The notes below the pieces were generated by a model. It saw only the letters and a program-made list of their open reading frames with translations, made no database searches and was not told the DNA's origin. Below, one piece after another: positions 50,661-63,283 of a stretch of DNA of 64,000 bases. Numbering within the stretch: the stretch's first letter is position 1; each line of letters starts with the position of its first letter. The translations under genes and the position numbers were made by a program. Source of the DNA: Silene latifolia (lineage: Eukaryota > Streptophyta > Magnoliopsida > Caryophyllales > Caryophyllaceae); the NCBI RefSeq assembly GCF_048544455.1, contig NC_133536.1, positions 171,078,325 to 171,142,324 of the forward strand, written 5' to 3'.

Positions 50661-53255
50661 TGTGGACAGCGGGCCGCCCACGGGGGCGCTTGGTGAGAAA
50701 CGGGGACAAGCGTTTGCATTTTGTAAGGAGTCGCCACCAATTTTTATGGGAAATTGGAACCGTTCGAATACCTCGTGTCATGTCAAGACACAAAGTAGTG
50801 ACATGAACACTAAGCAATCGTTACCCTTAGCATTCTATGTCTAGAATGACTCTCGTGGATGCCAATGAACACGGGTGCTCATGGAGATCTGGAGTAAGGG
50901 GTGAGGGTACGTATTAGGAAGCTCTTTTGATCGAACACCTAATCCCGCCCGCCTCGATAGCGGCCTCTACTAATGATTAGGGAAGTTATTCGTACTTGAT
51001 ATATCGTCGGCTATATGCATGCAATGCAACATCCAAGTTTTAATCCTAGCATGTGAAGAATTAACTAAGTCGGTGAACAATTAATTAGCAAACAATTGGG
51101 TCGAAGTTGGATTTAATGTTCATTTACATATGAAAAACATACAAACAATAAAAGAAATACAATAATTATAAATACAATAATGAAAATTACATTAATTACA
51201 ACGGAATAGGCGATTTATGTCGAAAATACCTTTAAAACGGATAATTTGAGAAAAAAAATAAAAGAATAAAAGGATAAAAGAATCAAATAAATTACGAACA
51301 GGAATTAGCGTTATTACGGATATTAGTTAGTTAATTACGTAAACTAATTAAACTAGGTCAAGGCAACAACGGAGTTCAGGGACAGAACTCATCCTGGAAC
51401 AGGCGCAGCAGAGACTGCGCCCTCTGGAAGAGGCGCAGCAGTTGCTGCGTCTGTTCCAAGGGTGAGTTCTGGCTGTGAAGTCGGAACTGCAAATCGTTAA
51501 TGTTAATTGGTGAATTTAATGATTGATTGATAATATCTACTCGGATGAAAGTGATTAATAGGTTATTTAACATATGAATGGGTCATAAAAACAGTAAAAC
51601 ATGAATGAGATGGATGCAAACGAATAAATTTACATGAACGAATGATTTAAACTAATTAAACAAATTATTTAGGTTAAATACGATGGATGAACTAATGATG
51701 AATATATGACAAAAGATAGGTTAGAATGTATCAATTACGAATTCCAGAGATTCAATATGAATGAATCGAACCTCCAAAACCCGGGTTTGAATTGAATGAC
51801 GAAAACCCGCAAATATGAATTATAAGGGATTTAAGTCGAATTTATGACGATTAAAACATGTGGAGGAGTGATGAATTATATACATGTGAATTATTGATGA
51901 TGAAGAATTAAAGAACAAACATATGAAAACAAATAAGGAAGACGGAATTACAGAGGACGAAGGAAGAAGAAAAGAAGCAGGAACTGCGGCAGTCTCACGA
52001 AGAGGCGCAGCAGGAACTGCGCTCCTTCGAAGAGGCGCAGCAGTTGCTGCGTCTTTTCTCGACGTCTGTCTACTGGAAATCCGTAAAAAGAGGTTTAAAG
52101 ACGGTTTTAGAAATCGGTTTTAATGGTGTTTTCGACATAAATCTTACATTAATGATACAATAAATAAAATACAATAAATAAATAAGGATTATACACCCTC
52201 AGACTTACATGTTGACGAAACGAGATGAACTAAGTATCGACTAGTGAATGCTCGACGCGAATGCAAAGAGAGTGCCCTCGTAAGAGGAAAACGATTGAAA
52301 CAGATTGATTAATTAAGGTTGATTATTGTGGAGTTGGTCAAATTGGTCGGTCATGCAACGGAGAGGCTGGTACCCGGAAGGATCCGAGCTTACGTGGTCG
52401 GAAGTCCAAGCACGTAGGCGCCAATTAGTAAGAACGAAGTCTAGAATGCAAAGTGATAAGAGAAGGGCGGACACTCGCGTGAGAAATATGAGGAGCGAAG
52501 GCTCCTATTTATACTAATCACGCGGAGAAATTATGGTAAGACTAGGATACGGAAGGAAAGATCCGGAAACAACCGACTTAGGTTTAACGCGGAAACTTGG
52601 ACAAAAAGAAAACCCTGGGAAAAGGCGCAGCAGGTGCTGCGTCCCTTGGAAGAGGCGCAGCACTTGCTGCGTCCTTTCCCGGGTAGGTTCCTCTGCGCGT
52701 AGAAAACGCGTTTGACAGCCTGTCGTATTTTAGGCATAACTTTCTCTACAAGACTCGTATTTAGGTGATTTCGGTGGCGTTGGAAAGCTAAAAGAAAGAT
52801 ATAGAACTTTATGTGAAATAGGCCTGACCCAAAAAAGTGTTTATGACCTCGTAAAACGGGCCTAAAGATCGGGTTGTCATTTTAACTAAATGAAATGCAC
52901 ATTTTGTAAAGTAAACTTTTAGTTTTAGCCTAAAGAAATGACATGAGACTCAAAATGAGATATAATCTCAACATTTATGACATTCTAACCTTAGGTAGAC
53001 AAGGACATTGCTTTGACTCGGGATTTGACGGTTTTAGGAAATGAAGACGGTTTTTGACCCGGACTCCAAATGTACTCTAATTACTGCCAAAACGACCGTA
53101 TCAGGACGTAGATGACAACTAAGAGGTAGACATTAATATTTGAGCAATCACTTGACGATAAACTTACGAACTGTCACAAATCGTTCCACGTACCAAACAT
53201 GCGGCCCAATCATCACCGGGTGGTTTGCGAGGGGTGCAAAAACGAGGTGTCTACA
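50661..53255 (-). repeat. 3' LTR of the non-autonomous Tat-like element
   Basis: TGTGGACAGC at the left and GGTGTCTACA at the right on the plus strand. TATA box complement at 52506-52513. Hairpin doublets at 51395-51457, 51996-52060 and 52617-52683. Confidence 0.9.
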
Positions 53256-53269
53256 GCAGGAAGCCAAGA
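53256..53269. other. 14 bp L1-derived patch in place of the polypurine tract
   Basis: GCAGGAAGCCAAGA lies between the 3' LTR and the interior. The same 14 bases follow the 5' LTR at 62186-62199, where they are part of L1 ORF2. The plus-strand relative has a polypurine tract (4761-4774) at this place. Confidence 0.85.
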
Positions 53270-56200
53270 TTGACTGAGGCTTGGACAAGGCGAAAGTCAA
53301 AGTATAGCCATCAGGTCAATCGAAGATTACAACCTGACGACTATGGCGACGCAAGGCGGCTCAAGGGGTCTGAGCCAAGGACCTGTCGTCGGGAACATTT
53401 TAGAGTCTGTCGACTATCGGGGAGGGTCGTTTAAAGTCCATTAGACTACGTAAGGAAGCTCGCCAGCCATAAGAAGAGACCATACCTGAGACTTCTTTCT
53501 CGAGATGCTTCCGGAGTTGCATAGGAGCTAAGGTTAAGCGTAGGAGCTAAGGGTAAGACCTAAAAGTTAAGTAAGGATTTGTGCTAGGGCGTGGGGACCC
53601 TAAAGGAAAGCATCGGCGGGAAGGAGACCAAATATAAGTTCAACTTAAGGGTAACTAAGGTTTAGGTGTAGGAACTCTAAGGAAGGTGATGATCTTAAAG
53701 GAATATGATCCTAAAAGGAAAAGGTGATTCTAAAGGAATATGATCCTAAAAGGTAGAAGGTGATTCTAAAGGAATATGATCCTAAGGGAAAAAGGTGATC
53801 CTAAGGAATATGATCCTAAGGGTAGAAGTGTATGAACTCTAGGGAGTTTGGGAACTTAAAAGAAGCTAGGTGTGCGAACCTGGGTATATGAAACTAAAAG
53901 GACGGTCGGTATGGGAACTTAAAGGCTTCTGAACCTAAGAGGATTTGGGATCCTAGGGTTAAGTTTAGGAACTACTGGGTTACTAATTCTTGTTTTAAAC
54001 GCGTGAGGTATGAGAACTCCAAAAGGATTTATGGGTTTATGAACCTAAGGATATTGGTGTGGGAGCTTAAAGGTTTATAAACCTATGGGAAGCCATTTCG
54101 GGATATAAGAATCTAGGGGTAAGAATCCTAACTTTGGGTTTACGAACCTAAGGAAGGAGGCTTTGGTTTGGGGAACTTCTGGAGAACGACACCTTTGCCG
54201 AACTCTGAGGGGAAACAAGAAATATTGAGGGTAGCAGGACGTCGGTAGAAACTGCTGGGGAATCCGCTTGCGTCGGTCTCAAGCGAACTCTGGCAAAACT
54301 TGAGGTTGAGTCTGCTTGCGTCGGTCTCAAACAAACTCTTGCTGGGGAATGACTCTGTCTGGATTGAATCATTTCTGGAAAATCTGCTTGTATCTGCTTT
54401 CAAACAAACTCCGTCTCTCGAGAAGTGCAATCGGCTGTCATGAACTCTCGCTGGAGAATATATTGACGACTAGGAACATCTTGATCGTCATGGGAAAAAT
54501 CTTGAGTGAGCAATACTGCAAAATACTACTGCGCTGGATATAAGGATTTGAGCAATACGCAAAATATCTTTGCTACTGGATATAAGGATTTGAGCAATAC
54601 TGCAAAATACTGCTGCGCTGGATACTTACCTGCATGGTTAGTAGCCACACAAGAATGCAATCTAATATATGCACGTAAGCAATTATCACATGGACCTCGA
54701 ATGAGGAAACACATAGGTTTTGCAAAAGTTGTTTCTTTATAAAAGTTGTTTAAAACTTGTTCAAAGAAGTTTGTCGTTCGTAATGCGTTATGCATATTCA
54801 AATGGGCTTTAGACATAGGACTTGTCATGACGCGGACCTTATACGGACGTGACGCGAAATGTAGACTTCGGTTTGACTGACGCGACACTAATTTAGATTT
54901 GACGCGACACAGGGATGACTTTGACAGACTTTGCCTAAGTATGCGCAACCCCTAGCCAAGTGTGGGTGACAATGCGTATCAGTTCCAAAAGTAGAAGAAT
55001 CGCAAGAATGATGAAGGCATATAAAGACAAGGCATGAGCCATGGATCATCTGTCTACTTGGATGTTTTCTGCCACCATTTGCTGTAAAAGAGACCCCTCT
55101 TGAGGCACGATGATTTGGAGAATCGATCTAAGACCTTATCATCGCCTGTACCGAGCACTAGCTAGACTCAAATGAGAGAGGAATAAAGGAAGGGTGGCAT
55201 CTCGAAAGAGAAGCCCCCAGGATGAGAAGATGACTCTGGACTTTTGGTAAAAGAGAGACTGGGCGACAATAAGGAGCCCCCAGTATAGAGGTATTGGTTG
55301 TGGAAGGGATGTTAATTGAGGTTGGAAGGTTGACAATAGAGGTTGAAAGTTGATGGTTGAGGTGGGATGGTTGTGTCCTTGAGGACTGCCTACGTATTCA
55401 CGTGAAGTGAAATCAAACCAGATCGTAGTTCCGAGGTTTGGCTTTGATTTTGTTTGGGTGTTGTGGTTGTATCCTTCTTGTGTAAGAAAGGACTGCCTAC
55501 GTATCCACCTGAAGAGGTGAAATCAAACCAGATCGTAGTTCAAGTGTGTGCCTAAGCTATGTTGTTAGGGCCTTAAAGTGCAGGGGTCACAAGGGTATAT
55601 TCCTTTGGTGACTCTAAGAATCGATTTGAGATAACTCCCTCTGATCGTAGATCAAAGAGGTGTAACTAATTTTGTAAAAATTTCCTTGTCATGTGAGCAC
55701 ACTTAGTGGACCCTAAGGATGATATGGGTATGTCCCGTTCTAGGTAGCAAAGTATTTGAAGACTCCGTGTATGGGTCAAGGTGAAACTGGATTGGATATT
55801 TGGAATGTGGAGCTCGGTAATAAGAGGCTTTGATGAACAAATCTCTGGAGCTTGATTTTGTGGAGTTAAGGCTTGATGGGGTTACGGCTTGTAATGTGGC
55901 TTGGAAATTGAGTCTCTTGGCTTGATGTAGCCTGAGCACATAAAGGTAGGTTAAAATTACGTGGGATCAAGTTTCCATGTCTTGGCCCTAAAGGATGGGT
56001 ATACTTGACGAGCTTGAGAGGATTCTCAAAATTCCTAACTATCTCCCCGTAACGGTCTCGAGAAGGACTTAGGGTGTGTGATGTGTGAAAGGCTAAGTAG
56101 GGGTGCTAGCTGACCATCTTGATTGGTGTCTTGAGTCTATAGACTTCAGCATTATTCCGTATTTGATTTCAGGCTTGTTCTTGATTCAGACACAGATTCT

Positions 56201-56948
56201 TGGTCTGGAATATATCTCGGCTTCTGCTCAGATTCTTGATTCAGGTTTTTTGAAGATAATTTTGCCTTTGGATATTGACAATGACTTGCTTGATTGAACC
56301 TTGTTCTTATTTTGACTCTTTTGTCTTGGGCTATAGGCATAACTACGGCTTTGGATATTGATCTTTGGTCATTTCTCCTGATTGAGCCTTTTGGTCTTTG
56401 ATCATGGCTCGTATTGTCTTGGACTTTCTTGTTACCATGTATTTGAGTCAGACTAGCACCTTTTGATGTGAAACGGGTTGGTCTTTAGTAACACGGATTG
56501 TTTATTGTGGGGAATGGGCTTGCCTTCCGTCATGGATTGTCAACAAGGGAGATGGTCTGGATTCGTCCTAGAATCTCTTGAGATAGGCTCGTCCTAAACT
56601 GGGTTATATTGTGGTTTCTATTGCCAGACATGGAATAGGTAAAGAAAGAACACGGAGTTTCAGGTCCTCTACAACATAGAACGGAACATCATCTAAGTGT
56701 ACTCACATCGACTGTCATGTGTGGTTCATTTGTTCGTTTTAAAATGTCTCAAACCAATTCTTGTTGTCACAGGAAAAGGGTAGAGGAAGAGATTTGATAG
56801 AATATATGAATTGAAGAGTGTGCTTTTATTGAAATGGATAATAAATATATTTAACATAGACTCGAGAAGACACGTGACTCATGGGACAGCCCCCAGATTG
56901 TCACTAGAAATGAAGAAAGGCACTAGAACAAAATATGAGATAGAAAGC
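53270..56948 (-). other. non-coding interior with tandem repeats
   Basis: The 260 bp nearest the LTR match 4500-4760. The rest has no supported gene. Repeats seen: about 37 bp units GGAATATGATCCTAA (53685-53830, four copies); units with TGCTTGCGTCGGTCTCAA (about 54240-54420); about 54-60 bp units with GGATATAAGGATTTGAGCAA (about 54510-54625); and a duplicated block containing GACTGCCTACGTAT and CAAACCAGATCGTAGTT (about 55380-55545). This is the position where the plus-strand relative carries its antisense PMD gene; no PMD exon was recognised here. Confidence 0.6.
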
Positions 56949-58301
56949 CTAAGACTCGGACTCGGACTCGGACTTTGACTCGATCCTAGAACTAGACTCG
57001 TAATCATCGGCCCATGCTTGAACATTTTCTCTTCCAGCAACTGGCTTTGGCATCTGACTTTGAGCATTCACCCATTTGAGCACCTCGTCCTCATCATTGG
57101 GAACATTGGAAGGATAATAGTCAAGAAGAGTTTCTTGATAGGTGGTATATCCATGAGGATTGCCTAAGCTACCTTGTGGGTTAAAGGTTGAGAGGGACAA
57201 CCTCCCGCTTTCGATCATATCCTGAATGACATGTTTTAATTTGTAGCATTTCTCTGTATCATGCCCTTTGCGTCTATGGTATTTGCAGTAGGCGTTCTCA
57301 TCCCAGAACTTGGACTTCCTTTCGGGTTCGGGCGTAGGTCCTATAGGCTTCAACATTCGTTGTTCCATGAGTCTCTGAAGAGCATCAGTGTATGTAATAC
57401 TAATGTTGGTAAATTCCCTAGGAGATGTGCCTTTATTTTCGGAAGCCTTTGTGAATGACCTTGAAGAGTTGTTAGGTTTCTTTGACGAAGGATCCATGAG
57501 GATGCCTTTATTGATTTTGACTCCCGGATGAGAAGAACTAAGAATAGGTCTTCCATTTGTTGCTTTCTCCTTAGGACTGTCAAGTTGAGGGTTTGCGTGG
57601 ACACTTTTCATTTTGAGAGGTTGGGCATCAAGCTTCTTACTCATTTCAGCAAACTGGTTTTCCATGTTGGAAAGCCGAGAGTTTAGATTATCAATAGCTC
57701 CTTCTAACTTGTAAAATTTATTGTCAAAGGCCCTGGAAAGCATGAGCATTCCATTTTGGATATCGTCGTCTTCAAGCACGTTGATTTCTTTGTCATCACG
57801 AGGATCGAGGAGATGAGAACAATCCAGGAATGATTCTTCATCATGTTTAGTGATATTGGACCCAAGAGGGTCGGTCTTCTTGGATTGGCCGACAGAAGGT
57901 GGCTTAGGAAGCTTGCCCTCTTCGATCATATCTTGGATGGTGTGTTTCAAGAGAAAACACTCTTCGATATCATGACCTCTACCTTGGTGATATAAGCAGT
58001 ATTTGTTGCCCTTCCAGAGGTTTACTTGCTTCTCTAAAGGTGGATCCGGAGTCGGCCCTATTGGATGTAGCTTACCTTGGGCAGAGAGTCTCTTCAAAGC
58101 ATCGGCATAAGACATGCCTAAATCGGTAAGCACCCTTTGATGTCTCCCCGGTTTCGTTTCAGCTGTTTTTGGCTTTCTAGGACGATGATTATTGCAAGAG
58201 GCAAGCTTTGGACGACCTAGACTAGAGGTTTCTCTAGGTGGGATGTTCTTTTCCACCATTCCATTTTCGAGGGTGAGGACGCGAATGCTCATATTTTCCA
58301 C
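56949..58301 (-). CDS. gag-like protein with two CHHC zinc knuckles
   Basis: Open frame of 450 residues. Two copies of one module are visible. Residues 63-135 read SYADALKRL, then IGPTPDPP, then knuckle C102-x2-H105-x4-H110-x4-C115, then LLKHTIQDMIEEGKL. Residues 302-372 read TYTDALQRL, then IGPTPEPE, then knuckle C339/H342/H347/C352, then LKHVIQDMIESGRL. A heptad-like stretch (about 195-230) lies between them. This knuckle replaces the second Cys of the usual CCHC with His, as in gag of Tat/Ogre-type plant elements. The first ATG in the open frame is at 58292. An upstream in-frame ATG at 58349 is cut off by TAA (58308-58310), so the N-terminus may be damaged. It probably binds element RNA. 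Confidence 0.75.
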   Translation of the reverse strand: MENMSIRVLTLENGMVEKNIPPRETSSLGRPKLASCNNHRPRKPKTAETKPGRHQRVLTDLGMSYADALKRLSAQGKLHPIGPTPDPPLEKQVNLWKGNKYCLYHQGRGHDIEECFLLKHTIQDMIEEGKLPKPPSVGQSKKTDPLGSNITKHDEESFLDCSHLLDPRDDKEINVLEDDDIQNGMLMLSRAFDNKFYKLEGAIDNLNSRLSNMENQFAEMSKKLDAQPLKMKSVHANPQLDSPKEKATNGRPILSSSHPGVKINKGILMDPSSKKPNNSSRSFTKASENKGTSPREFTNISITYTDALQRLMEQRMLKPIGPTPEPERKSKFWDENAYCKYHRRKGHDTEKCYKLKHVIQDMIESGRLSLSTFNPQGSLGNPHGYTTYQETLLDYYPSNVPNDEDEVLKWVNAQSQMPKPVAGRENVQAWADDYESSSRIESKSESESES

Positions 58302-59576
58302 TGTAGCTTAAACTCGTAGGACCATGGCATAAACGTCTTGAAGAGACATGGTGATTGTCGCTTGATCTGCTTCGTGACTTTGCTGACTAACGGAACTTGC
58401 TGGATTCCTACTCGACAGAAATGACGCGCATTACAACTCGATTCGACATGGGATCACGCATACTAAGGCAACAAACAAAGGAAGGGATAAGATGACAAAT
58501 CTAGACCTGACTTGTGAATTCATGAAATGTCGTGAGTGACTTCTCGTATTTGAATTCACGGTGCTTGACTGTAATTTTAGACTCGAGTGTTGATTTTGAC
58601 GGAGTGACCCTTATATGATTGACCCTATTGACGGGATTGATGACACGTGTTGATTCTGGACTCGAGGTTTGCTTATAGGTGTTAAGAAGACTGTTGTAGT
58701 TTAGACTCAAATATGAGGCCCATTGAGACTCGTGTGTTGAGCCTCGGAACGTGTGACTCGAGTGTTTAGATCCTAACTGAATTGGGGTAGGGGGTCCAAA
58801 ATGACGGCGCGACGCCTTAGGACTTGACTTGAATTTTGAAAATGACCCAAAATGCAAAGGAAGACGGGTTTATGACTCGACAGAGTTCCAACTAGGACAT
58901 AGTCGGTTCGAACTTTGACTCTAACTTAGCCCAATTGAATTTACATATTTACAATTACATGTTGGAAAATGTTTTTTTTTTTTTTTTTTGGTTTTGAAAT
59001 GGGTTTTAGAATGGGTTTGAGGCCCGAAGTTTGACTCGACAATTGAACAGAGTTTCGACTGGGTTTGTGCTAATCTAGGCCTATTTCGAAATTCTTGTTT
59101 GAAAAAAAGGATTTTTGATTTTTTGAAAATTCGTCATGGTTTTGTTTAGAAGTGGTGATCACGTAAGGTTTACACATTTATACAAGCATTATAACGGGAT
59201 GCTGAGTGCATTTATAAGGGTTTTGGTTTAAAGGGTAGGTTGCCATACCGAACCATCAAACCCGAAGTCTGTGGAGAGGCTCGTGCCAAACAAGAGTAAG
59301 GCCGATTCCGAGTCCATTTCCTCAAGTAGTGAAGGCCCTTGATACAAACAAGAGTAAGCATCATGGTATGGATGACGTCAATCGCTATCCATCCTTAGGC
59401 CCAAATAAGAATTAGGACCGTTTAGACGGGACGATTGGTCGAATGGGTTGGGTTGGGCCTAGGAAGGCCTAATTAAACGATCTAGGAAGACCGAGTTATG
59501 AAAACCGATAATTGTCTTGTACAAATTATTCCCTAACCTTGTTCGAGTTTCACCCTAGCTACAGGTAAGTGTATAT
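58302..59576 (-). other. 5' leader of the non-autonomous Tat-like element
   Basis: Sequence between the primer-binding site and the gag-like ORF. It has a poly(T) run near 58972 and no supported coding region apart from the short gag start at 58349. Confidence 0.5.
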
Positions 59577-59591
59577 CCCAGTGAGTCGCCA
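59577..59591 (-). other. primer-binding site of the Tat-like element
   Basis: Minus strand TGGCGACTCACTGGG, three bases inside the 5' LTR. It resembles the TGGCGACTC... primer sites of Tat/Ogre elements (probably tRNA-Arg, from memory). Confidence 0.65.
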
Positions 59592-59594
59592 AAC

Positions 59595-62185
59595 CGTGAC
59601 AGAGCAGCCGCCCACGGGGCGCTTGGTGAGAAACGGGGACAAGCGTTTGCATTTTGTAAGGAGTCGCCACCAATTTTTATGGGAAATTGGAACCGTTCGA
59701 ATACCTCGTGTCATGTCAAGACACAAAGTAGTGACATGAACACTAAGCAATCGTTACCCTTAGCATTCTATGTCTAAAATGACTCTCGTGGATGCCAATG
59801 AACACGGGTGCTCACGGAGATCTGGAGTAAGGGGTGAGGGTACGTATTAGGAAGCTCTTTTGATCGAACACCTAATCCCGCCCGCCTCGATAGCGGCCTC
59901 TACTAATGATTAGGGAAGTTATTCGTACTTGATATATCGTCGGCTATATGCATGCAATGCAACATCCAAGTTTTAATCCTAGCATGTGAAGAATTAACTA
60001 AGTCGGTGAACAATTAATTAGCAAACAATTGGGTCGAAGTTGGATTTAATGTTCATTTACATATGAAAAACATACAAACAATAAAAGAAATACAATAATT
60101 ATAAATACAATAATGAAAATTACATTAATTACAACGGAATAGGCGATTTATGTCGAAAATACCTTTAAAACGGATAATTTGAGAAAAAGAATAAAAGAAT
60201 AAAAGGATAAAAGAATCAAATAAATTACGAACAGGAATTAGCGTTATTACGGATATTAGTTAGTTAATTACGTAAACTAATTAAACTAGGTCAAGGCAAC
60301 AACGGAGTTCAGGGACAGAACTCATCCTGGAACAGGCGCAGCAGAGACTGCGCCCTCTGGAAGAGGCGCAGCAGTTGCTGCGTCTGTTCCAAGGGTGAGT
60401 TCTGGCTGTGAAGCCGGAACTGCAAATCGTTAATGTTAATTGGTGAATTTAATGATTGATTGATAATATCTACTCGGATGAAAGTGATTAATAGGTTATT
60501 TAACATATGAATGGGTCATAAAAACAGTAAAACATGAATGAGATGGATGCAAACGAATAAATTTACATGAACGAATGATTTAAACTAATTAAACAAATTA
60601 TTTAGGTTAAATACGATGGATGAACTAATGATGAATATATGACAAAAGATAGGTTAGAATGTATCAATTACGAATTCCAGAGATTCAATATGAATGAATC
60701 GAACCTCCAAAACCCGGGTTTGAATTGAATGACGAAAACCCGCAAATATGAATTATAAGGGATTTAAGTCGAATTTATGACGATTAAAACATGTGGAGGA
60801 GTGATGAATTATATACATGTGAATTATTGATGATGAAGAATTAAAGAACAAACATATGAAAACAAATAAGGAAGACGGAATTACAGAGGACAAAGGAAGA
60901 AGAAAAGAAGCAGGAACTGCGGCAGTCTCACGAAGAGGCGCAGCAGGAACTGCGCTCCTTCGAAGAGGCGCAGCAGTTGCTGCGTCTTTTCTCGACGTCT
61001 GTCTACTGGAAATCCGTAAAAAGAGGTTTAAAGACGGTTTTAGAAATCGGTTTTAATGGTGTTTTCGACATAAATCTTACATTAATGATACAATAAATAA
61101 AATACAATAAATAAATAAGGATTATACACCCTCAGACTTACATGTTGACGAAACGAGATGAACTAAGTATCGACTAGTGAATGCTCGACGCGAATGCAAA
61201 GAGAGTGCCCTCGTAAGAGGAAAACGATTGAAACAGATTGATTAATTAAGGTTGATTATTGTGGAGTTGGTCAAATTGGTCGGTCATGCAACGGAGAGGC
61301 TGGTACCCGGAAGGATCCGAGCTTACGTGGTCGGAAGTCCAAGCACGTAGGCGCCAATTAGTAAGAACGAAGTCTAGAATGCAAAGGGAGAAGAGAAGGG
61401 CGGACACTCGCGTGAGAAATATGAGGAGCGAAGGCTCCTATTTATACTAATCACGCGGAGGAATTATGGTAAGACTAGGATACGGAAGGAAAGATCCGGA
61501 AACAACCGACTTAGGTTTAACGCGGAAACTTGGACAAAAAGAAAACCCTGGGAAAAGGCGCGGAGTGCTGCGTCCCTTGGAAGAGGCGCAAAGACTTGCT
61601 GCGTCCTTTCCCGGTAGGTTCCTCTCGCGTAGAAAACGCGTTTGACAGCCTGTCGTATTTTAGGCATAACTTTCTCTACAAGACTCGTATTTAGGTGATT
61701 TCGGTGGCGTTGGAAAGCTAAAAGAAAGATATAGAACTTTATGTGAAATAGGCCTGACCCAAAAAAGTGTTTATGACCTCGTAAAACGGGCCTAAAGATC
61801 GGGTTGTCATTTTAACTAAATGAAATGCACATTTTGTAAAGTAAACTTTTAGTTTTAGCCTAAAGAAATGACATGAGACTCAAAATGAGATATAATCTCA
61901 ACATTTATGACATTCTAACCTTAGGTAGACAAGGACATTGCTTTGACTCGGGATTTGACGGTTTTAGGAAATGAAGACGGTTTTTGACCCGGACTCCAAA
62001 TGTACTCTAATTACTGCCAAAACGACCGTATCAGGACGTAGATGACAACTAAGAGGTAGACATTAATATTTGAGCAATCACTTGACGATAAACTTACGAA
62101 CTGTCACAAATCGTTCCACGTACCAAACATGCGGCCCAATCATCACCGGGTGGTTTGCGAGGGGTGCAAAAACGAGGTGTCTACA
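59595..62185 (-). repeat. 5' LTR of the non-autonomous Tat-like element
   Basis: Closely matches 50661-53255. The inner end is mutated (CGTGACAGAG where the other copy has TGTGGACAG). TATA box complement at 61439-61446. Hairpin doublets at about 60328-60390, 60930-60993 and 61550-61614; the last has lost bases in both left arms. Confidence 0.9.
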
Positions 62186-62781
62186 GCAGGAAGCCAAGAG
62201 TGCTTTACATGGTTGCCTTGATCATGGTAGGTTCTCTGTAGGAAAGACCTATGATTTGATACGACCAAGGCTTCCTACTCAAATCTGCTATAGGGCTGTC
62301 CAATGCTGTTTGCTCTTACCCCGGTATAAGGTCATCCTCCAGTTGGCAGTTCAGAGGAAGCTTGCAACCACTGATAGGCTCATTCAGAGAGGTGTGCACT
62401 TGGTCAGTAGATGTCCCTTGTGTAAATGCAAAACTGAAAGCACAAGACATCTTTTTTTTCAAATGTTCATATTCATATCAGGTTTTGTCTTTGGTATTGG
62501 AACGTGTCCAAATGCCTATTCCAACTGGTGATTTACATAGTCTTCTAGTGTGGGCTCATAGGCAAAAACCAAGGAAATACTGGAAGAATTGGTGGATTGG
62601 GTGTAGCATTGCTACTGCCGTATACTGCCTCTGGAAAGAAAGGAATGCTCGTGTTTTTGCTGGCCAGGAGAGGAGTATAGAGCTCCTTGTTCGGGAAATT
62701 CATGTCCTGGTAGGTCTGATTCTCCTGCATCGGGCTCGGGTGGATGAGGAAACCATGATGTCTGGGCTAATTAGCCATTAG
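62186..62781 (+). pseudogene. L1 ORF2, C-terminal segment with zf-RVT
   Basis: Continues the ORF2 of 49025-50660: GRFSVGKTYDLIRP, then the zinc-binding CPLCKCKTESTRHLFF segment of the plant LINE zf-RVT domain, then a conserved tail (IGCSIATAVYCLWKERNARV) to the stop at 62779-62781. A change of frame occurs at a run of eight T near 62452, so one base is probably gained or lost there. Confidence 0.9.
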
Positions 62782-63162
62782 TAGTGTATGAAGCTTGCTT
62801 TTTAGTGGATATTATTTGTAAGAAAAACTCATGTATATTTACCCTGATATATATGAGAAATAACTTTCTTGCAAAATAATAATAATAATAATAACAATAA
62901 CAATAACAATAACAATAACAATAACAATAACAATAACAATAACAATAACAATAACAATAACAATAACAATAACAATAACAATAACAATAACAATAACAAT
63001 AACAATAACAATAACAATAACAATAACAATAACAATAACAATAACAATAACAATAACAATAACAATAACAATAACAATAACAATAACAATAACAATAACA
63101 TTAACAATAACAATAACAATAACAATAACAATAACAATAATAATAATAATAATAATAATAAT
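62782..63162. repeat. L1 3' UTR followed by (AATAAC)n/(AAT)n tail
   Basis: About 90 bp of 3' UTR runs into 62874-63162, about 290 bp of AATAAC units with AAT at both ends. The tract occupies the place where an L1 would have its poly(A) tail. Confidence 0.85.
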
Positions 63163-63283
63163 GCAAATCTTACATACCATTTCTCATTTTCCCATATTTA
63201 TGTTTATATTAAACTTCATAATAATGAAAAATGGATGCTCAAAAGTCACGAACTTGATCTTTATTTATACCTATTGTTCCGGG

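Larger units (their letters stand above)
50661..62185 (-). mobile_element. non-autonomous Tat-like LTR element inserted in L1 ORF2
   Basis: Two LTRs of about 2.59 kb in the same orientation flank a 6.3 kb interior with a primer-binding site (59577-59591) and one gag-like ORF (56949-58301). No protease, reverse transcriptase or integrase was recognised. It reads right to left. The target duplication is GCAGG (62186-62190), with GCGG remaining at 50657-50660. The two LTRs differ by few substitutions, concentrated partly in one hairpin doublet, which suggests a recent insertion or later gene conversion. Confidence 0.9.

Noticed and set aside
51923-52123. 66-residue reading frame repeated at 60856-61056
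   Set aside because: It is repeated only because it lies in both LTRs. It spans a hairpin doublet and lacks protein features.
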